A DNA stretch of 64,000 bases from Gymnothorax reevesii (GCA_029721435.1 CM056582.1:37840611-37904610), one strand, 5' to 3'. Positions 1-9,320 are shown, numbered from the stretch's first letter. The notes: a model not told the origin generated them from the sequence alone. Translations and numbers: made by a program.

Positions 1-53
1 AAGGTATGCTCAATTACCTTATCCAAAATCAGGTGCCCTGTGTATCGGACCGT
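1..53 (-). pseudogene. tRNA-Arg-like relic r1
   Basis: It is cut by the window start here; full copies begin about 20 bp further left (for example near 3150). It matches relic r6 and keeps 'ccttatcca' as in the tRNA D arm. Confidence 0.4.
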
Positions 54-99
54 AAAAAACAGCTTGCAAATGATATAAACACAAGTGTCAAACAAGCAA

Positions 100-170
100 G
101 AAGGGACTAAAGTCCTTCGTCTTCAGATCCGTAGTCAGGAATTTCTCCATTAGGGGCCCTTCATATTAGG
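100..170 (-). pseudogene. tRNA-Arg-like relic r2
   Basis: 'gaagggact', 'cttcagatccgtagtcagg', 'tctccattagg' and 'gggccc' line up with the live gene. With r3 and their spacer it forms a block homologous to r7-r8. Confidence 0.65.
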
Positions 171-346
171 TAACATCATATGACTGAATTGCTTTATTGT
201 CATGAAGAAAAGGTTCCAAGTTCTTTAACTGCTTTCTTTTGACGAAACAGCTACCAGTTCATATTAACAAGCACCAACTTTAAAGAAAGTTTTTATGTAG
301 GAAATACCGCAAGATACATTAACAAGCACCCCCATGAAACACCCTT

Positions 347-385
347 GAAGGTTCTCCAACAATCAATCCGAAGATCAGGGCCATG
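347..385 (-). pseudogene. tRNA-Arg-like relic r3, truncated
   Basis: 'gaaggttctccaacaatcaa' and 'tccgaagatcaggg' match the 3' half of the tRNA. The rest is cut off where an unrelated segment starts. Confidence 0.5.
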
Positions 386-840
386 TTCGAATAGTGTTTT
401 TTGTCACGGAAAGTGGCTAACTTCTAGAAAATGAGCTGGAAGTGTATACACGGCAGCCATGAGAAGTGTATTCCAGTTTTGTCAATGTAAAGAAAAGGTG
501 CTTCAATGCTTCCTAACGTATCACCTTTGACATAGGGTACACGAAACCATTCTTCAGAAAAACAAAGGTGATAATGCCATCCAGCCATTCAGTGTGGCTG
601 AACCATTTAAAGTGACGACCATCCATACGGGCAATCACAAAAAACAAAGGAACGTGATGGGCAAGAATAGCATGATCAAGTTGGCCAGTAAATGCATTGG
701 ATTGTCGTAGCAGCACGGTTGTCTTCCTTAGCCGTTTTGAATTCCCCTTTACACCTCTCCTTTACCTCATGACATTATCCAATTGTGGTTGAAGAAACGT
801 TTATGGACATTAGAGCATATGATGTCATTTTTTGTCTATT
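386..840. other. Unique segment interrupting the relic series
   Basis: No tRNA-like motif or relic-spacer motif is visible over these 455 bp, in contrast to both sides. It truncates r3 and contains the minus-strand open frame 513-716. It is probably an old insertion of foreign DNA (a transposon or gene fragment). I see no terminal repeats or duplicated target site. Confidence 0.4.
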
Positions 841-849
841 CAAATTCTG

Positions 850-905
850 CAGCAAAGTTATATAACTTATCCTTTATATGCCATATGATTAGGTCACACG
901 GTCAG
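850..905 (-). pseudogene. tRNA-Arg-like relic r4
   Basis: 'acttatcctttatatgcca', 'gattaggtcacacggtcagg' corresponds to the 5' half of the tRNA and its flank. It is very similar to the right half of r8. Confidence 0.45.
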
Positions 906-1007
906 GTTGAATTATACTAGTCCTTTAATTGAAGCTTCATGTTTTTTCAGGTTAATTTTTAAGAAACAGCTGTCTACTTTTAAAATGCACACGCGTTAAA
1001 GTATTGT

Positions 1008-1070
1008 TAAGGGTCTCTTTAATCTTCTGAACCAAGGACTGACACCTTATCCATTCGATCACACAGTCAG
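1008..1070 (-). pseudogene. tRNA-Arg-like relic r5
   Basis: 'aagggtctctttaatcttct' and 'ggactgacaccttatccatt' match the tRNA in order, including the D-arm 'ccttatccatt'. It is the last relic before the nested inverted repeat. Confidence 0.6.
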
Positions 1071-1182
1071 TTTCCATGATGTCAGCTCCATAGAATTAAA
1101 AACAGTAAAATGGACGATGTCATGGAGTTGTGGGGATCTGAAGGGAGCTTAAAATGGCCACCCTTATTGATAAGAAAGTATT

Positions 1183-1393
1183 CCTATTGTGACACCTGAA
1201 AGGGAAGATCATAGAATTCCACAAAGGTTGGCCAGTATATACAAGCAGCATAGGTAGTTTCACTCAAGTCTGCCCACTCTTTGATGCAATTGTCAGTGCC
1301 CTTTTACTACAGTGTTTGAATTCTATGGATAGCTTAAGGGAGTGTCAGCAGACTTTTATAATACTATCTTGTATTCACTATTGTCACAATAGG
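1183..1393. repeat. Nested inverted-repeat element (MITE-like?)
   Basis: Outer arms CCTATTGTGACA (1183-1194) and TGTCACAATAGG (1382-1393) are perfect complements. Inner arms CATAGAATTC (1210-1219) and GAATTCTATG (1318-1327) are too. A small hairpin CTATTG-TCA-CAATAG lies at 1378-1392. The element recurs in all F-F junctions. Monomers following a short one have lost the outer left arm. The terminal repeats suggest a decayed non-autonomous DNA transposon, but no target-site duplication is clear. Confidence 0.45.
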
Positions 1394-1422
1394 GACTTTA
1401 AGCAAGGGCGGATTTTGCGACG

Positions 1423-1498
1423 GCTACGGCACCCGGATATAGATCTGCACTCCGCTGATCGAGACTGAAGCCGTTGTGCCGGCGTTCTTTGCCGTAGC
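1423..1498 (-). other. CpG-rich element resembling a truncated 5S rRNA
   Basis: The ends GCTACGGC and GCCGTAGC are complementary and would close a 76-nt structure. Read on the minus strand, the right end (TATCCGGGTGCCGTAG) resembles the 3' end of vertebrate 5S rRNA. The left end (GCTACGGC) resembles the 5S 5' end, and AGTCTCGATCAGCGGAG in the middle resembles 5S loop A/stem III. About 40 nt of 5S would be missing, including much of box C, so it cannot be a working 5S gene. It repeats at about +215 from each monomer start. Base changes in m18 and m19 hit the closing stem without compensation. Confidence 0.3.
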
Positions 1499-1800
1499 AG
1501 GCTGATCTACCATGGGGAAAGAACCAATCTCACGTGGCCACTACAACGCTTGGTTCAGGAGATTGAAAATGTTTTCTATAATTGATTGTGACACACTAAA
1601 CATTATGTGTTTCAGTGGACTTTTCACACAGACACAGGATACTGTGTAAATTTCGCTGAGTAAAACCATAGTGAACAATTTTCTGCTGCAGGCTATATTC
1701 TCCCCTCATCCCAGCATGGCATACGGTACTTAATTTCTCTACCCTATAAACATCTATATTTACTCACATGTACATTAGTCTTTCTTCTACTGCTGTGCAT
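1499..1800. other. AT-rich spacer, no gene seen
   Basis: It begins with a short GC-richer tail of the preceding element (with CCATGG and, in most copies, the E-box-like CACGTG), then AT-rich sequence. I see no open frame, RNA fold or known repeat. m6, m8 and m10 have lost the CACGTG. Confidence 0.5.
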
Positions 1801-2010
1801 GAAAAGTACACATATGATGTATATAAATGCATACTCCCATGCACTTTACCGTTCATTTACACTCTGATTAGATGTGTGCTTTAATTGTCAAACTTTACGT
1901 CTTTTTAAAATTGAATTGTTCAAAGTAAAGTTTATTAAAAAGATGCACATTTCTTTTGGTTATGCTCTGTTCCTGTACTTGGCATAATGACAATAAATTT
2001 GAATATTGTA
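1800..2010 (+). mobile_element. Possible LINE 3'-tail relic (L2/CR1-like)
   Basis: The stretch 'gcacatttc...ctgttcctgtacttggcataatgacaataaatttgaat' follows the familiar layout of L2/CR1-type LINE (and dependent SINE) 3' ends in fish: a pyrimidine/CTGTACTTG part, ATGACAATAAA, then TTGAAT. AATAAA is at 1992-1997. No reverse-transcriptase frame remains and there is no simple-repeat tail. The identification is from memory of the motif and is weak. It recurs in every monomer. Confidence 0.35.
1890..1933. repeat. 9-bp inverted repeat in the AT-rich region
   Basis: AAACTTTAC and GTAAAGTTT are perfect complements with a 26-nt AT-rich loop. No function is evident. Confidence 0.5.
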
Positions 2011-2219
2011 ATCAAATATTAACTGTTTCCCATTTCCCCTAAATCTATGACATCAACTCCTTTTGCCAGTGGGAGCAGAACAAATGAGCACTCACACTGA
2101 ATTAACTACTTTGCTGACAAACCCTGATTAAAATCCACTTTTGTTTAAAGTCTCTGCTGGATTTGACAGTGACAGCACCAGCACTTGAGACACTTTTTTC
2201 CAGGTGCCATAGGCATTGC
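2011..2219. other. Spacer 3' of the tRNA terminator, no gene seen
   Basis: This is a mixed-composition stretch without an open frame or RNA-like fold. It differs between monomer families at several positions (for example 'catcaactcc' or 'catctactcc'), which makes it useful for tracing copy relationships. Confidence 0.5.
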
Positions 2220-2261
2220 AAAATCTGCCATTGTTGCTGGTCCAGATGAAATGCACAATTA

Positions 2262-2334
2262 CAACCACGAAGGGACTCGAACCCTCAGTCTGCTGATCCG
2301 AAGCCAGATGCCTTACCTATTAGGCCACGTGGTC
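2262..2334 (-). tRNA. tRNA-Arg(UCG), copy t1, variant stem
   Basis: The cloverleaf has anticodon UCG and an intact T arm and box B. In the anticodon stem A31 is now G (G-U with U39) and A43 is now C, so pair 27-43 is lost. The D loop reads AATAGGTA, which can still place two Gs at 18-19 by moving one base. Position 26 is A. It probably folds, but less stably than the consensus. t12 shares the stem changes. Confidence 0.85.
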
Positions 2335-2376
2335 ATTGCATGACAAGGCTGACTCCTAACAGTGAGCTGTGAGAAC

Positions 2377-2417
2377 TGACAGCGGTTGATCAGTGCCATG
2401 TCAAATAACCGCTGTCA
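2377..2417. repeat. 11-bp inverted repeat 5' of the tRNA gene
   Basis: TGACAGCGGTT and AACCGCTGTCA are perfect complements separated by 19 nt. They lie about 43 bp upstream of the tRNA 5' end. Both arms are unchanged in the monomers I compared, even where the loop varies (gatcag or gaccag). This may be a transcription-factor dyad, a cruciform-prone site or simply inherited sequence. Confidence 0.7.
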
Positions 2418-2440
2418 TGTTGAGTTAAACAGCCCTGTCA

Positions 2441-2510
2441 TTGAAAAACTCTCATACTCAATCACTCTCCAGATCCAAACTCAGGTGTTTCGACCGTATG
2501 GTCAGGCTGA
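2441..2510 (-). pseudogene. tRNA-Arg-like relic r6
   Basis: It is a poor match to the tRNA itself but a clear match to relic r1. Both read 'attgaa...ctcaat...tcca...aa(a/c)tcaggtg...tcg(g)accg', and a 'ggtcaggctga' spacer like those after r4 and r8 follows. It is interpreted as a very old tRNA copy with the live gene's orientation. Confidence 0.45.
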
Positions 2511-2613
2511 GCAATGTTAGCCCCTTGACTGATGTTTGGTGAGTTTTTTTCTCAGATTTCAGTGTTAGTAACACCAGCAAGATGATATGAAAAAACACCA
2601 CCATCACACAACT

Positions 2614-2690
2614 ATGCAAAGACTCAAGTCCTCAATCTTTTGATCCGGAGTCAGAAAGCTCCTCCATTAGGTGTCCTTTCATATTAGGTG
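2614..2690 (-). pseudogene. tRNA-Arg-like relic r7 (clearest)
   Basis: It aligns nearly base for base with the live gene: 'gactcaagtcctcaatctt', 'tgatccggagtcaga' and 'tccattagg' stand against 'gactcgaaccctcagtctt', 'tgatccgaagtcaga' and 'tccattagg'. The anticodon region has CCG in place of TCG. Box B is lost and the acceptor no longer pairs. Confidence 0.75.
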
Positions 2691-2865
2691 ACATCATTGG
2701 GGTTGACTTATGTTATTCCCTTAAACAAAGCCTTGTGAGTGTTAGTTTCAAGTTTCTGTTGCAGAAACTGTGACCAAGTCGTGTTAACAAGTACCAGCTT
2801 AAAAGAAAGTTTTTGTCCGAGAAACAGCTGGCAAGTGACATTAAAAAGCACCAGCACTAAACAAC

Positions 2866-2951
2866 CATGAATGGTCTCCAACTGTCAGTCTTAATACTTG
2901 AGTCAACTAAATTATCCAATATTTGCCTGATGTATTAGTTCACATGGTCAG
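2866..2951 (-). pseudogene. tRNA-Arg-like relic r8
   Basis: The order 'ggtctccaactgtcagtctt', 'cttgagtcaact', 'ttatccaatat' and 'cacatggtcagg' follows the tRNA plus its 5' flank, with insertions. It shares its right half with r4. Confidence 0.55.
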
Positions 2952-3055
2952 GTTGAGTTTTGCTTGTCCCTTGACAGTGGTTTTGTGAGTTTTGTCAAGG
3001 TTCTTTCTAAAACCGCAGCCAGATAACATGAAAAACCACGACCAGAAGACACTTA

Positions 3056-3125
3056 TGAAGGGACTCAGATCCTCAATGTTCTGGCTCAAAGTCAGAAACC
3101 TCACCTATTAGTTTGCTTTCATACA
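3056..3125 (-). pseudogene. tRNA-Arg-like relic r9
   Basis: 'gaagggactcagatcctcaa', 'aaagtcagaaacctcac' and 'ctattag' match the live gene in order. Box B and the anticodon are lost. Confidence 0.65.
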
Positions 3126-5385
3126 TTACTACTACTATGTTACATTCAAAAGCTCTGTTATTGAACAAGGTATGCTCAATTACCTTATCCAAAATCAGGT
3201 GCCCTGTGTATCGGACCGTAAAAAACAGCTTGCAAATGATATAAACACAATTGTCAAACAAGCAAGAAGGGACTAAAGTCCTTCGTCTTCAGATCCGTAG
3301 TCAGGAATTTCTCCATTAGGGGCCCTTCATATTAGGTAACATCATATGACTGAATTGCTTTATTGTCATGAAGAAAAGGTTCCAAGTTCTTTAACTGCTT
3401 TCTTTTGACGAAACAGCTACCAGTTCATATTAACAAGCACCAACTTTAAAGAAAGTTTTTATGTAGGAAATACCGCAAGATACATTAACAAGCACCCCCA
3501 TGAAACACCCTTGAAGGTTCTCCAACAATCAATCCGAAGATCAGGGCCATGTTCGAATAGTGTTTTTTGTCACGGAAAGTGGCTAACTTCTAGAAAATGA
3601 GCTGGAAGTGTATACACGGCAGCCATGAGAAGTGTATTCCAGTTTTGTAAATGTAAAGAAAAGGTGCTTCAATGCTTCCTAACGTATCACCTTTGACATA
3701 GGGTACACGAAACCATTCTTCATAAAAACAAAGGTGATAACGCCATCCAGCCATTCAGTGTGGCTGAACCATTTAAAGTGACGACCATCCATACGGGCAA
3801 TCACAAAAAACAAAGGAACGTGATGGGCAAGAATGGCATGATCAAGTTGGCCAGTAAATGCATTGGATTGTCGTAGCAGCACGGTTGTCTTCCTTAGCCG
3901 TTTTGAATTCCCCTTTACACCTCTCCTTTACCTCATGACATTATCCAATTGTGGTTGAAGAAACGTTTATGGACATTAGAGCATATGACGTCATTTTTTG
4001 TCTATTCAAATTCTGCAGCAAAGTTATATAACTTATCCTTTATATGCCATATGATTAGGTCACACGGTCAGGCTGAATTATACTAGTCCTTTAATTGAAA
4101 CCTCATGTTTTTTCAGGTTAATTTTTAAGAAACAGCTGTCTACTTTTAAAATGCACACGCGTTAAAGTATTGTTAAGGGTCTCTTTAATCTTCTGAACCA
4201 AGGACTGACACCTTATCCATTCGATCACACAGTCAGTTTCCATGATGTCAGCTCCATAGAATTAAAAACAGTAAAATGGACGATGTCATGGAGTTGTGGG
4301 GATCTGAAGGGAGCTTAAAATGGCCACCCTTATTGATAAGAAAGTATTCCTATTGTGACACCTGAAAGGGAAGATCATAGAATTCCACAAAGGTTGGCCA
4401 GTATATACAAGCAGCATAGGTAGTTTCACTCAAGTCTGCCCACTCTTTGATGCAATTGTCAGTGCCCTTTTACTACAGTGTTTGAATTCTATGGATAGCT
4501 TAAGGGAGTGTCAGCAGACTTTTATAATACTATCTTGTATTCACTATTGTCACAATAGGGACTTTAAGCAAGGGCGGATTTTGCGACGGCTACGGCACCC
4601 GGATATAGATCTGCACTCCGCTGATCGAGACTGAAGCCGTTGTGCCGGCGTTCTTTGCCGTAGCAGGCTGATCTACCATGGGGAAAGAACCAATCTCACG
4701 TGGCCACTACAACGCTTGGTTCAGGAGATTGAAAATGTTTTCTATAATTGATTGTGACACACTAAACATTATGTGTTTCAGTGGACTTTTCACACAGACA
4801 CAGGATACTGTGTAAATTTCGCTGAGTAAAACCATAGTGAACAATTTTCTGCTGCAGGCTATATTCTCCCCTCATCCCAGCATGGCATACGGTACTTAAT
4901 TTCTCTACCCTATAAACATCTATATTTACTCACATGTACATTAGTCTTTCTTCTACTGCTGTGCATGAAAAGTACACATATGATGTATATAAATGCACAC
5001 TCCCATGCACTTTACCATTCATTCACACTCTGATTAGATGTGTGCTTTAATTGTCAAACTTTACGTCTTTTTAAAATTGAATTGTTTAAAGTAAAGTTTA
5101 TTAAAAAGATGCACATTTCTTTTGGTTATGCTCTGTTCCTGTACTTGGCATAATGACAATAAATTTGAATATTGTAATCAAATATTAACTGTTTCCCATT
5201 TCCCCTAAATCTATGACATCAACTCCTTTTGCTAGTGGGAGCAGAACAAATGAGCACTCACACTGAATTAACTACTTTGCTGACAAACCCTGATTAAAAT
5301 CCACTTTTGTTTAAAGTCTCTGCTGGATTTGACAGTGACAGCACCAGCACTTGTGACACTTTTTTCCAGGTGCCATAGGCATTGC

Positions 5386-5389
5386 AAAA
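5386..5389 (-). terminator. Pol III terminator of t2 (representative)
   Basis: This is the first run of four Ts on the minus strand after the tRNA. It lies 38 nt past the 3' end, in context CAGATTTTGC. It sits at the same offset in every monomer I checked. T4 is the minimal vertebrate pol III terminator, so some readthrough is likely and the pre-tRNA trailer is long. Confidence 0.6.
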
Positions 5390-5427
5390 TCTGCCATTGT
5401 TGCTGGTCCAGATGAAATGCACAATTC

Positions 5428-5500
5428 CAACCACGAAGGGACTCGAACCCTCAGTCTTCTGATCCGAAGTCAGACGCCTTATCCATTAGGCCACGTGGTC
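5428..5500 (-). tRNA. tRNA-Arg(UCG), copy t2, consensus reference
   Basis: This is a 73-nt cloverleaf. The 7-bp acceptor stem pairs GACCACG with CGTGGTT (G1-U72 wobble; discriminator G73). The D stem pairs GCCT with AGGC around a loop containing G18G19. The anticodon stem pairs TCTGA with TCAGA around loop CTTCGGA, giving anticodon UCG, which reads CGA and probably other CGN codons. The variable region is 5 nt. The T stem pairs GAGGG with CCCTT around loop TTCGAGT. Box A (TGGCCTAATGG) and box B (GGTTCGAGTCC) are intact, so pol III transcription is expected. There is no intron and no encoded CCA, as usual for eukaryotic nuclear tRNAs. The first T4 downstream lies at 5386-5389, giving a 38-nt trailer. 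t7, t9, t14, t15, t17 and t21 are identical. Confidence 0.97.
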
Positions 5501-6162
5501 ATTGCATGACAAGGCTGACTCCTAACAGTGAGCTGTGAGAACTGACAGCGGTTGATCAGTGCCATGTCAAATAACCGCTGTCATGTTGAGTTAAACAGCC
5601 CTGTCATTGAAAAACTCTCATACTCAATCACTCTCCAGATCCAAACTCAGGTGTTTCGACCGTATGGTCAGGCTGAGCAATGTTAGCCCCTTGACTGATG
5701 TTTGGTGAGTTTTTTTCTCAGATTTCAGTGTTAGTAACACCAGCAAGATGATATGAAAAAACACCACCATCACACAACTATGCAAAGACTCAAGTCCTCA
5801 ATCTTTTGATCCGGAGTCAGAAAGCTCCTCCATTAGGTGTCCTTTCATATTAGGTGACATCATTGGGGTTGACTTATGTTATTCCCTTAAACAAAGCCTT
5901 GTGAGTGTTAGTTTCAAGTTTCTGTTGCAGAAACTGTGACCAAGTCGTGTTAACAAGTACCAGCTTAAAAGAAAGTTTTTGTCCGAGAAACAGCTGGCAA
6001 GTGACATTAAAAAGCACCAGCACTAAACAACCATGAATGGTCTCCAACTGTCAGTCTTAATACTTGAGTCAACTAAATTATCCAATATTTGCCTGATGTA
6101 TTAGTTCACATGGTCAGGTTGAGTTTTGCTTGTCCCTTGACAGTGGTTTTGTGAGTTTTGTC

Positions 6163-7539
6163 AAGGTTCTTTCTAAAACCGCAGCCAGATAACATGAAAA
6201 ACCACGACCAGAAGACACTTATGAAGGGACTCAGATCCTCAATGTTCTGGCTCAAAGTCAGAAACCTCACCTATTAGTTTGCTTTCATACATTACTACTA
6301 CTATGTTACATTCAAAAGCTCTGTTATTGAACAAGGTATGCTCAATTACCTTATCCAAAATCAGGTGCCCTGTGTATCGGACCGTAAAAAACAGCTTGCA
6401 AATGATATAAACACAAGTGTCAAACAAGCAAGAAGGGACTAAAGTCCTTCGTCTTCAGATCCGTGGTCAGGAATTTCTCCATTAGGGGCCCTTCATATTA
6501 GGTAACATCATATGACTGAATTGCTTTATTGTCATGAAGAAAAGGTTCCAAGTTCTTTAACTGCTTTCTTTTGACGAAACAGCTACCAGTTCATATTAAC
6601 AAGCACCAACTTTAAAGAAAGTTTTTATGTAGGAAATACCGCAAGATACATTAACAAGCACCCCCATGAAACACCCTTGAAGGTTCTCCAACAATCAATC
6701 CAAAGATCAGGGCCATGTTCGAATAGTGTTTTTTGTCACGGAAAGTGGCTAACTTCTAGAAAATGAGCTGGAAGTGTATACACGGCAGCCATGAGAAGTG
6801 TATTCCAGTTTTGTAAATGTAAAGAAAAGGTGCTTCAATGCTTCCTAACGTATCACCTTTGACATAGGGTACACGAAACCATTCTTCATAAAAACAAAGG
6901 TGATAACGCCATCCAGCCATTCAGTGTGGCTGAACCATTTAAAGTGACGACCATCCATACGGGCAATCACAAAAAACAAAGGAACGTGATGGGCAAGAAT
7001 GGCATGATCAAGTTGGCCAGTAAATGCATTGGATTGTCGTAGCAGCACGGTTGTCTTCCTTAGCCGTTTTGAATTCCCCTTTACACCTCTCCTTTACCTC
7101 ATGACATTATCCAATTGTGGTTGAAGAAACGTTTATGGACATTAGAGCATATGACGTCATTTTTTGTCTATTTAAATTCGGCAGCAAAGTTATATAACTT
7201 ATCCTTTATATGCCATATGATTAGGTCACACGGTCAGGCTGAATTATACTAGTCCTTTAATTGAAACCTCATGTTTTTTCAGGTTAATTTTTAAGAAACA
7301 GCTGTCTACTTTTAAAATGCACACGCGTTAAAGTATTGTTAAGGGTCTCTTTAATCTTCTGAACCAAGGACTGACACCTTATCCATTCGATCACACAGTC
7401 AGTTTCCATGATGTCAGCTCCATAGAATTAAAAACAGTAAAATGGACGATGTCATGGAGTTGTGGGGATCTGAAGGGAGCTTAAAATGGCCACCCTTATT
7501 GATAAGAAAGTATTCCTATTGTGACACCTGAAAGGGAAG
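6163..7539. repeat. 1377-bp block absent from short monomers (m2 example)
   Basis: It extends from just after 'gagttttgtc' to just before 'atcatagaattcc' and holds r9, r1-r5 and the unique segment. In m3, m4, m6, m8 and m10 the whole block is replaced by the same 20 nt (3166 - 1377 + 20 = 1809). Its left part belongs to the same relic family as the rest of the unit, so loss in the short form is more likely than gain in the long form. Confidence 0.92.
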
Positions 7540-8593
7540 ATCATAGAATTCCACAAAGGTTGGCCAGTATATACAAGCAGCATAGGTAGTTTCACTCAAG
7601 TCTGCCCACTCTTTGATGCAATTGTCAGTGCCCTTTTACTACAGTGTTTGAATTCTATGGATAGCTTAAGGGAGTGTCAGCAGACTTTTATAATACTATC
7701 TTGTATTCACTATTGACACAATAGGGACTTTAAGCAAGGGCGGATTTTGCGACGGCTACGGCACCCGCATATAGATCTGCACTCCGCTGATCGAGACTGA
7801 AGCCGTTGTGCCGGCGTTCTTTGCCGTAGCAGGCTGATCTACCATGGGGAAAGAACCAATCTCACGTGGCCACTACAACGCTTGGTTCAGGAGATTGAAA
7901 ATGTTTACTATAATTGATTGTGACACACTAAACATTATGTGTTTCAGTGGACTTTTCACACAGACACAGGATACTGTGTAAATTTCGCTGAGTAAAACCA
8001 TAGTGAACAATTTTCTGCTGCAGGCTATATTCTCCCCTCATCCCAGCATGGCATACGGTACTTAATTTCTCTACCCTATAAACATCTATATTTACTCACA
8101 TGTACATTAGTCTTTCTTCTACTGCTGTGCATGAAAAGTACACATATGATGTATATAAATGCATACTCCCATGCACTTTACCGTTCATTTACACTCTGAT
8201 TAGATGTGTGCTTTAATTGTCAAACTTTACGTCTTTTTAAAATTGAATTGTTCAAAGTAAAGTTTATTAAAAAGATGCACATTTCTTTTGGTTATGCTCT
8301 GTTCCTGTACTTGGCATAATGACAATAAATTTGAATATTGTAATCAAATATTAACTGTTTCCCTTTTCCCCTAAATCTATGACATCAACTCCTTTTGCCA
8401 GTGGGAGCAGAACAAATGAGCACTCACACTGAATTAACTACTTTGCTGACAAACCCTGATTAAAATCCACTTTTGTTTAAAGTCTCTGCTGGATTTGACA
8501 GTGACAGCACCAGCACTTGAGACACTTTTTTCCAGGTGCCATAGGCATTGCAAAATCTGCCATTGTTGCTGGTCCAGATGAAATGCACAATTC

Positions 8594-8666
8594 CAACCAC
8601 GAAGGGACTCAAACCCTCAGTCTTCTGATCCGAAGTCAGACGCCTTATCCATTAGGCCACGTGGTC
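8594..8666 (-). tRNA. tRNA-Arg(UCG), copy t3, box B lesion
   Basis: It matches the consensus except C56 to T in the T loop (TTTGAGT). C56 makes the G19-C56 tertiary pair and is a nearly invariant box B base bound by TFIIIC, so both transcription and folding should suffer. It is probably a young pseudogene. Confidence 0.8.
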
Positions 8667-9320
8667 ATTGCATGACAAGGCTGACTCCTAACAGTGAGCT
8701 GTGAGAACTGACAGCGGTTGATCAGTGCCATGTCAAATAACCGCTGTCATGTTGAGTTAAACAGCCCTGTCATTGAAAAACTCTCATACTCAATCACTCT
8801 CCAGATCCAAACTCAGGTGTTTCGACCGTATGGTCAGGCTGAGCAATGTTAGCCCCTTGACTGATGTTTGGTGAGTTTTTTTCTCAGATTTCAGTGTTAG
8901 TAACACCAGCAAGATGATATGAAAAAACACCACCATCACACAACTATGCAAAGACTCAAGTCCTCAATCTTTTGATCCGGAGTCAGAAAGCTCCTCCATT
9001 AGGTGTCCTTTCATATTAGGTGACATCATTGGGGTTGACTTATGTTATTCCCTTAAACAAAGCCTTGTGAGTGTTAGTTTCAAGTTTCTGTTGCAGAAAC
9101 TGTGACCAAGTCGTGTTAACAAGTACCAGCTTAAAAGAAAGTTTTTGTCCGAGAAACAGCTGGCAAGTGACATTAAAAAGCACCAGCACTAAACAACCAT
9201 GAATGGTCTCCAACTGTCAGTCTTAATACTTGAGTCAACTAAATTATCCAATATTTGCCTGATGTATTAGTTCACATGGTCAGGTTGAGTTTTGCTTGTC
9301 CCTTGACAGTGGTTTTGTGA

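Larger units (their letters stand above)
1..1207. repeat. Monomer m0 (partial): right part of a long monomer
   Basis: This partial lies wholly within the 1377-bp block missing from short monomers, so its parent is an F monomer. It holds relics r1-r5 and the minus-strand open frame at 513-716. It carries the L/I variant of that frame, shared with m5, m7, m9 and m11. No intact gene is present. Confidence 0.95.
1208..4373. repeat. Monomer m1, long form (3166 bp)
   Basis: This is the reference monomer for the internal features listed separately. It contains tRNA copy t1, which has a changed anticodon stem and D loop. Confidence 0.95.
4374..7539. repeat. Monomer m2, long form (3166 bp)
   Basis: It carries consensus tRNA t2. 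Its deletable block spans 6163-7539 and is the clearest place to see what short monomers lack. Confidence 0.95.

Noticed and set aside
513..716. Minus-strand 67-aa open frame as a protein gene (and its 16 repeats)
   Set aside because: It opens on GTG with a TAA a short way upstream and no ATG, ribosome-site context or splice context. I recognise no domain. Repeated openness is not independent evidence because the copies are recent duplicates.
1423..1498. U1, U2, U4, U5, U6, 7SL, 7SK or U3 RNA gene
   Set aside because: I compared the CpG-rich element with what I remember of these RNAs on both strands and found no ordered match. Only the 5S-like resemblance remained.
1820..1827. TATATAAA as a pol II promoter
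   Set aside because: No reading frame or transcript feature follows, and the surroundings are AT-rich, so a TATA match is expected by chance.
1..3166. Xenopus 3.18-kb tDNA repeat
   Set aside because: The period is close, but that repeat holds several different tRNA genes. Only Arg is intact here, and the relics all look Arg-derived.
3073..3261. Minus-strand 62-aa open frame as a protein gene (and its repeats)
   Set aside because: It opens on TTG and overlaps tRNA relics r9 and r1, so it is a chance frame through decayed tRNA sequence.
8594..8666. t3 as a non-Arg or suppressor tRNA
   Set aside because: The anticodon is still UCG; the change is only in the T loop.
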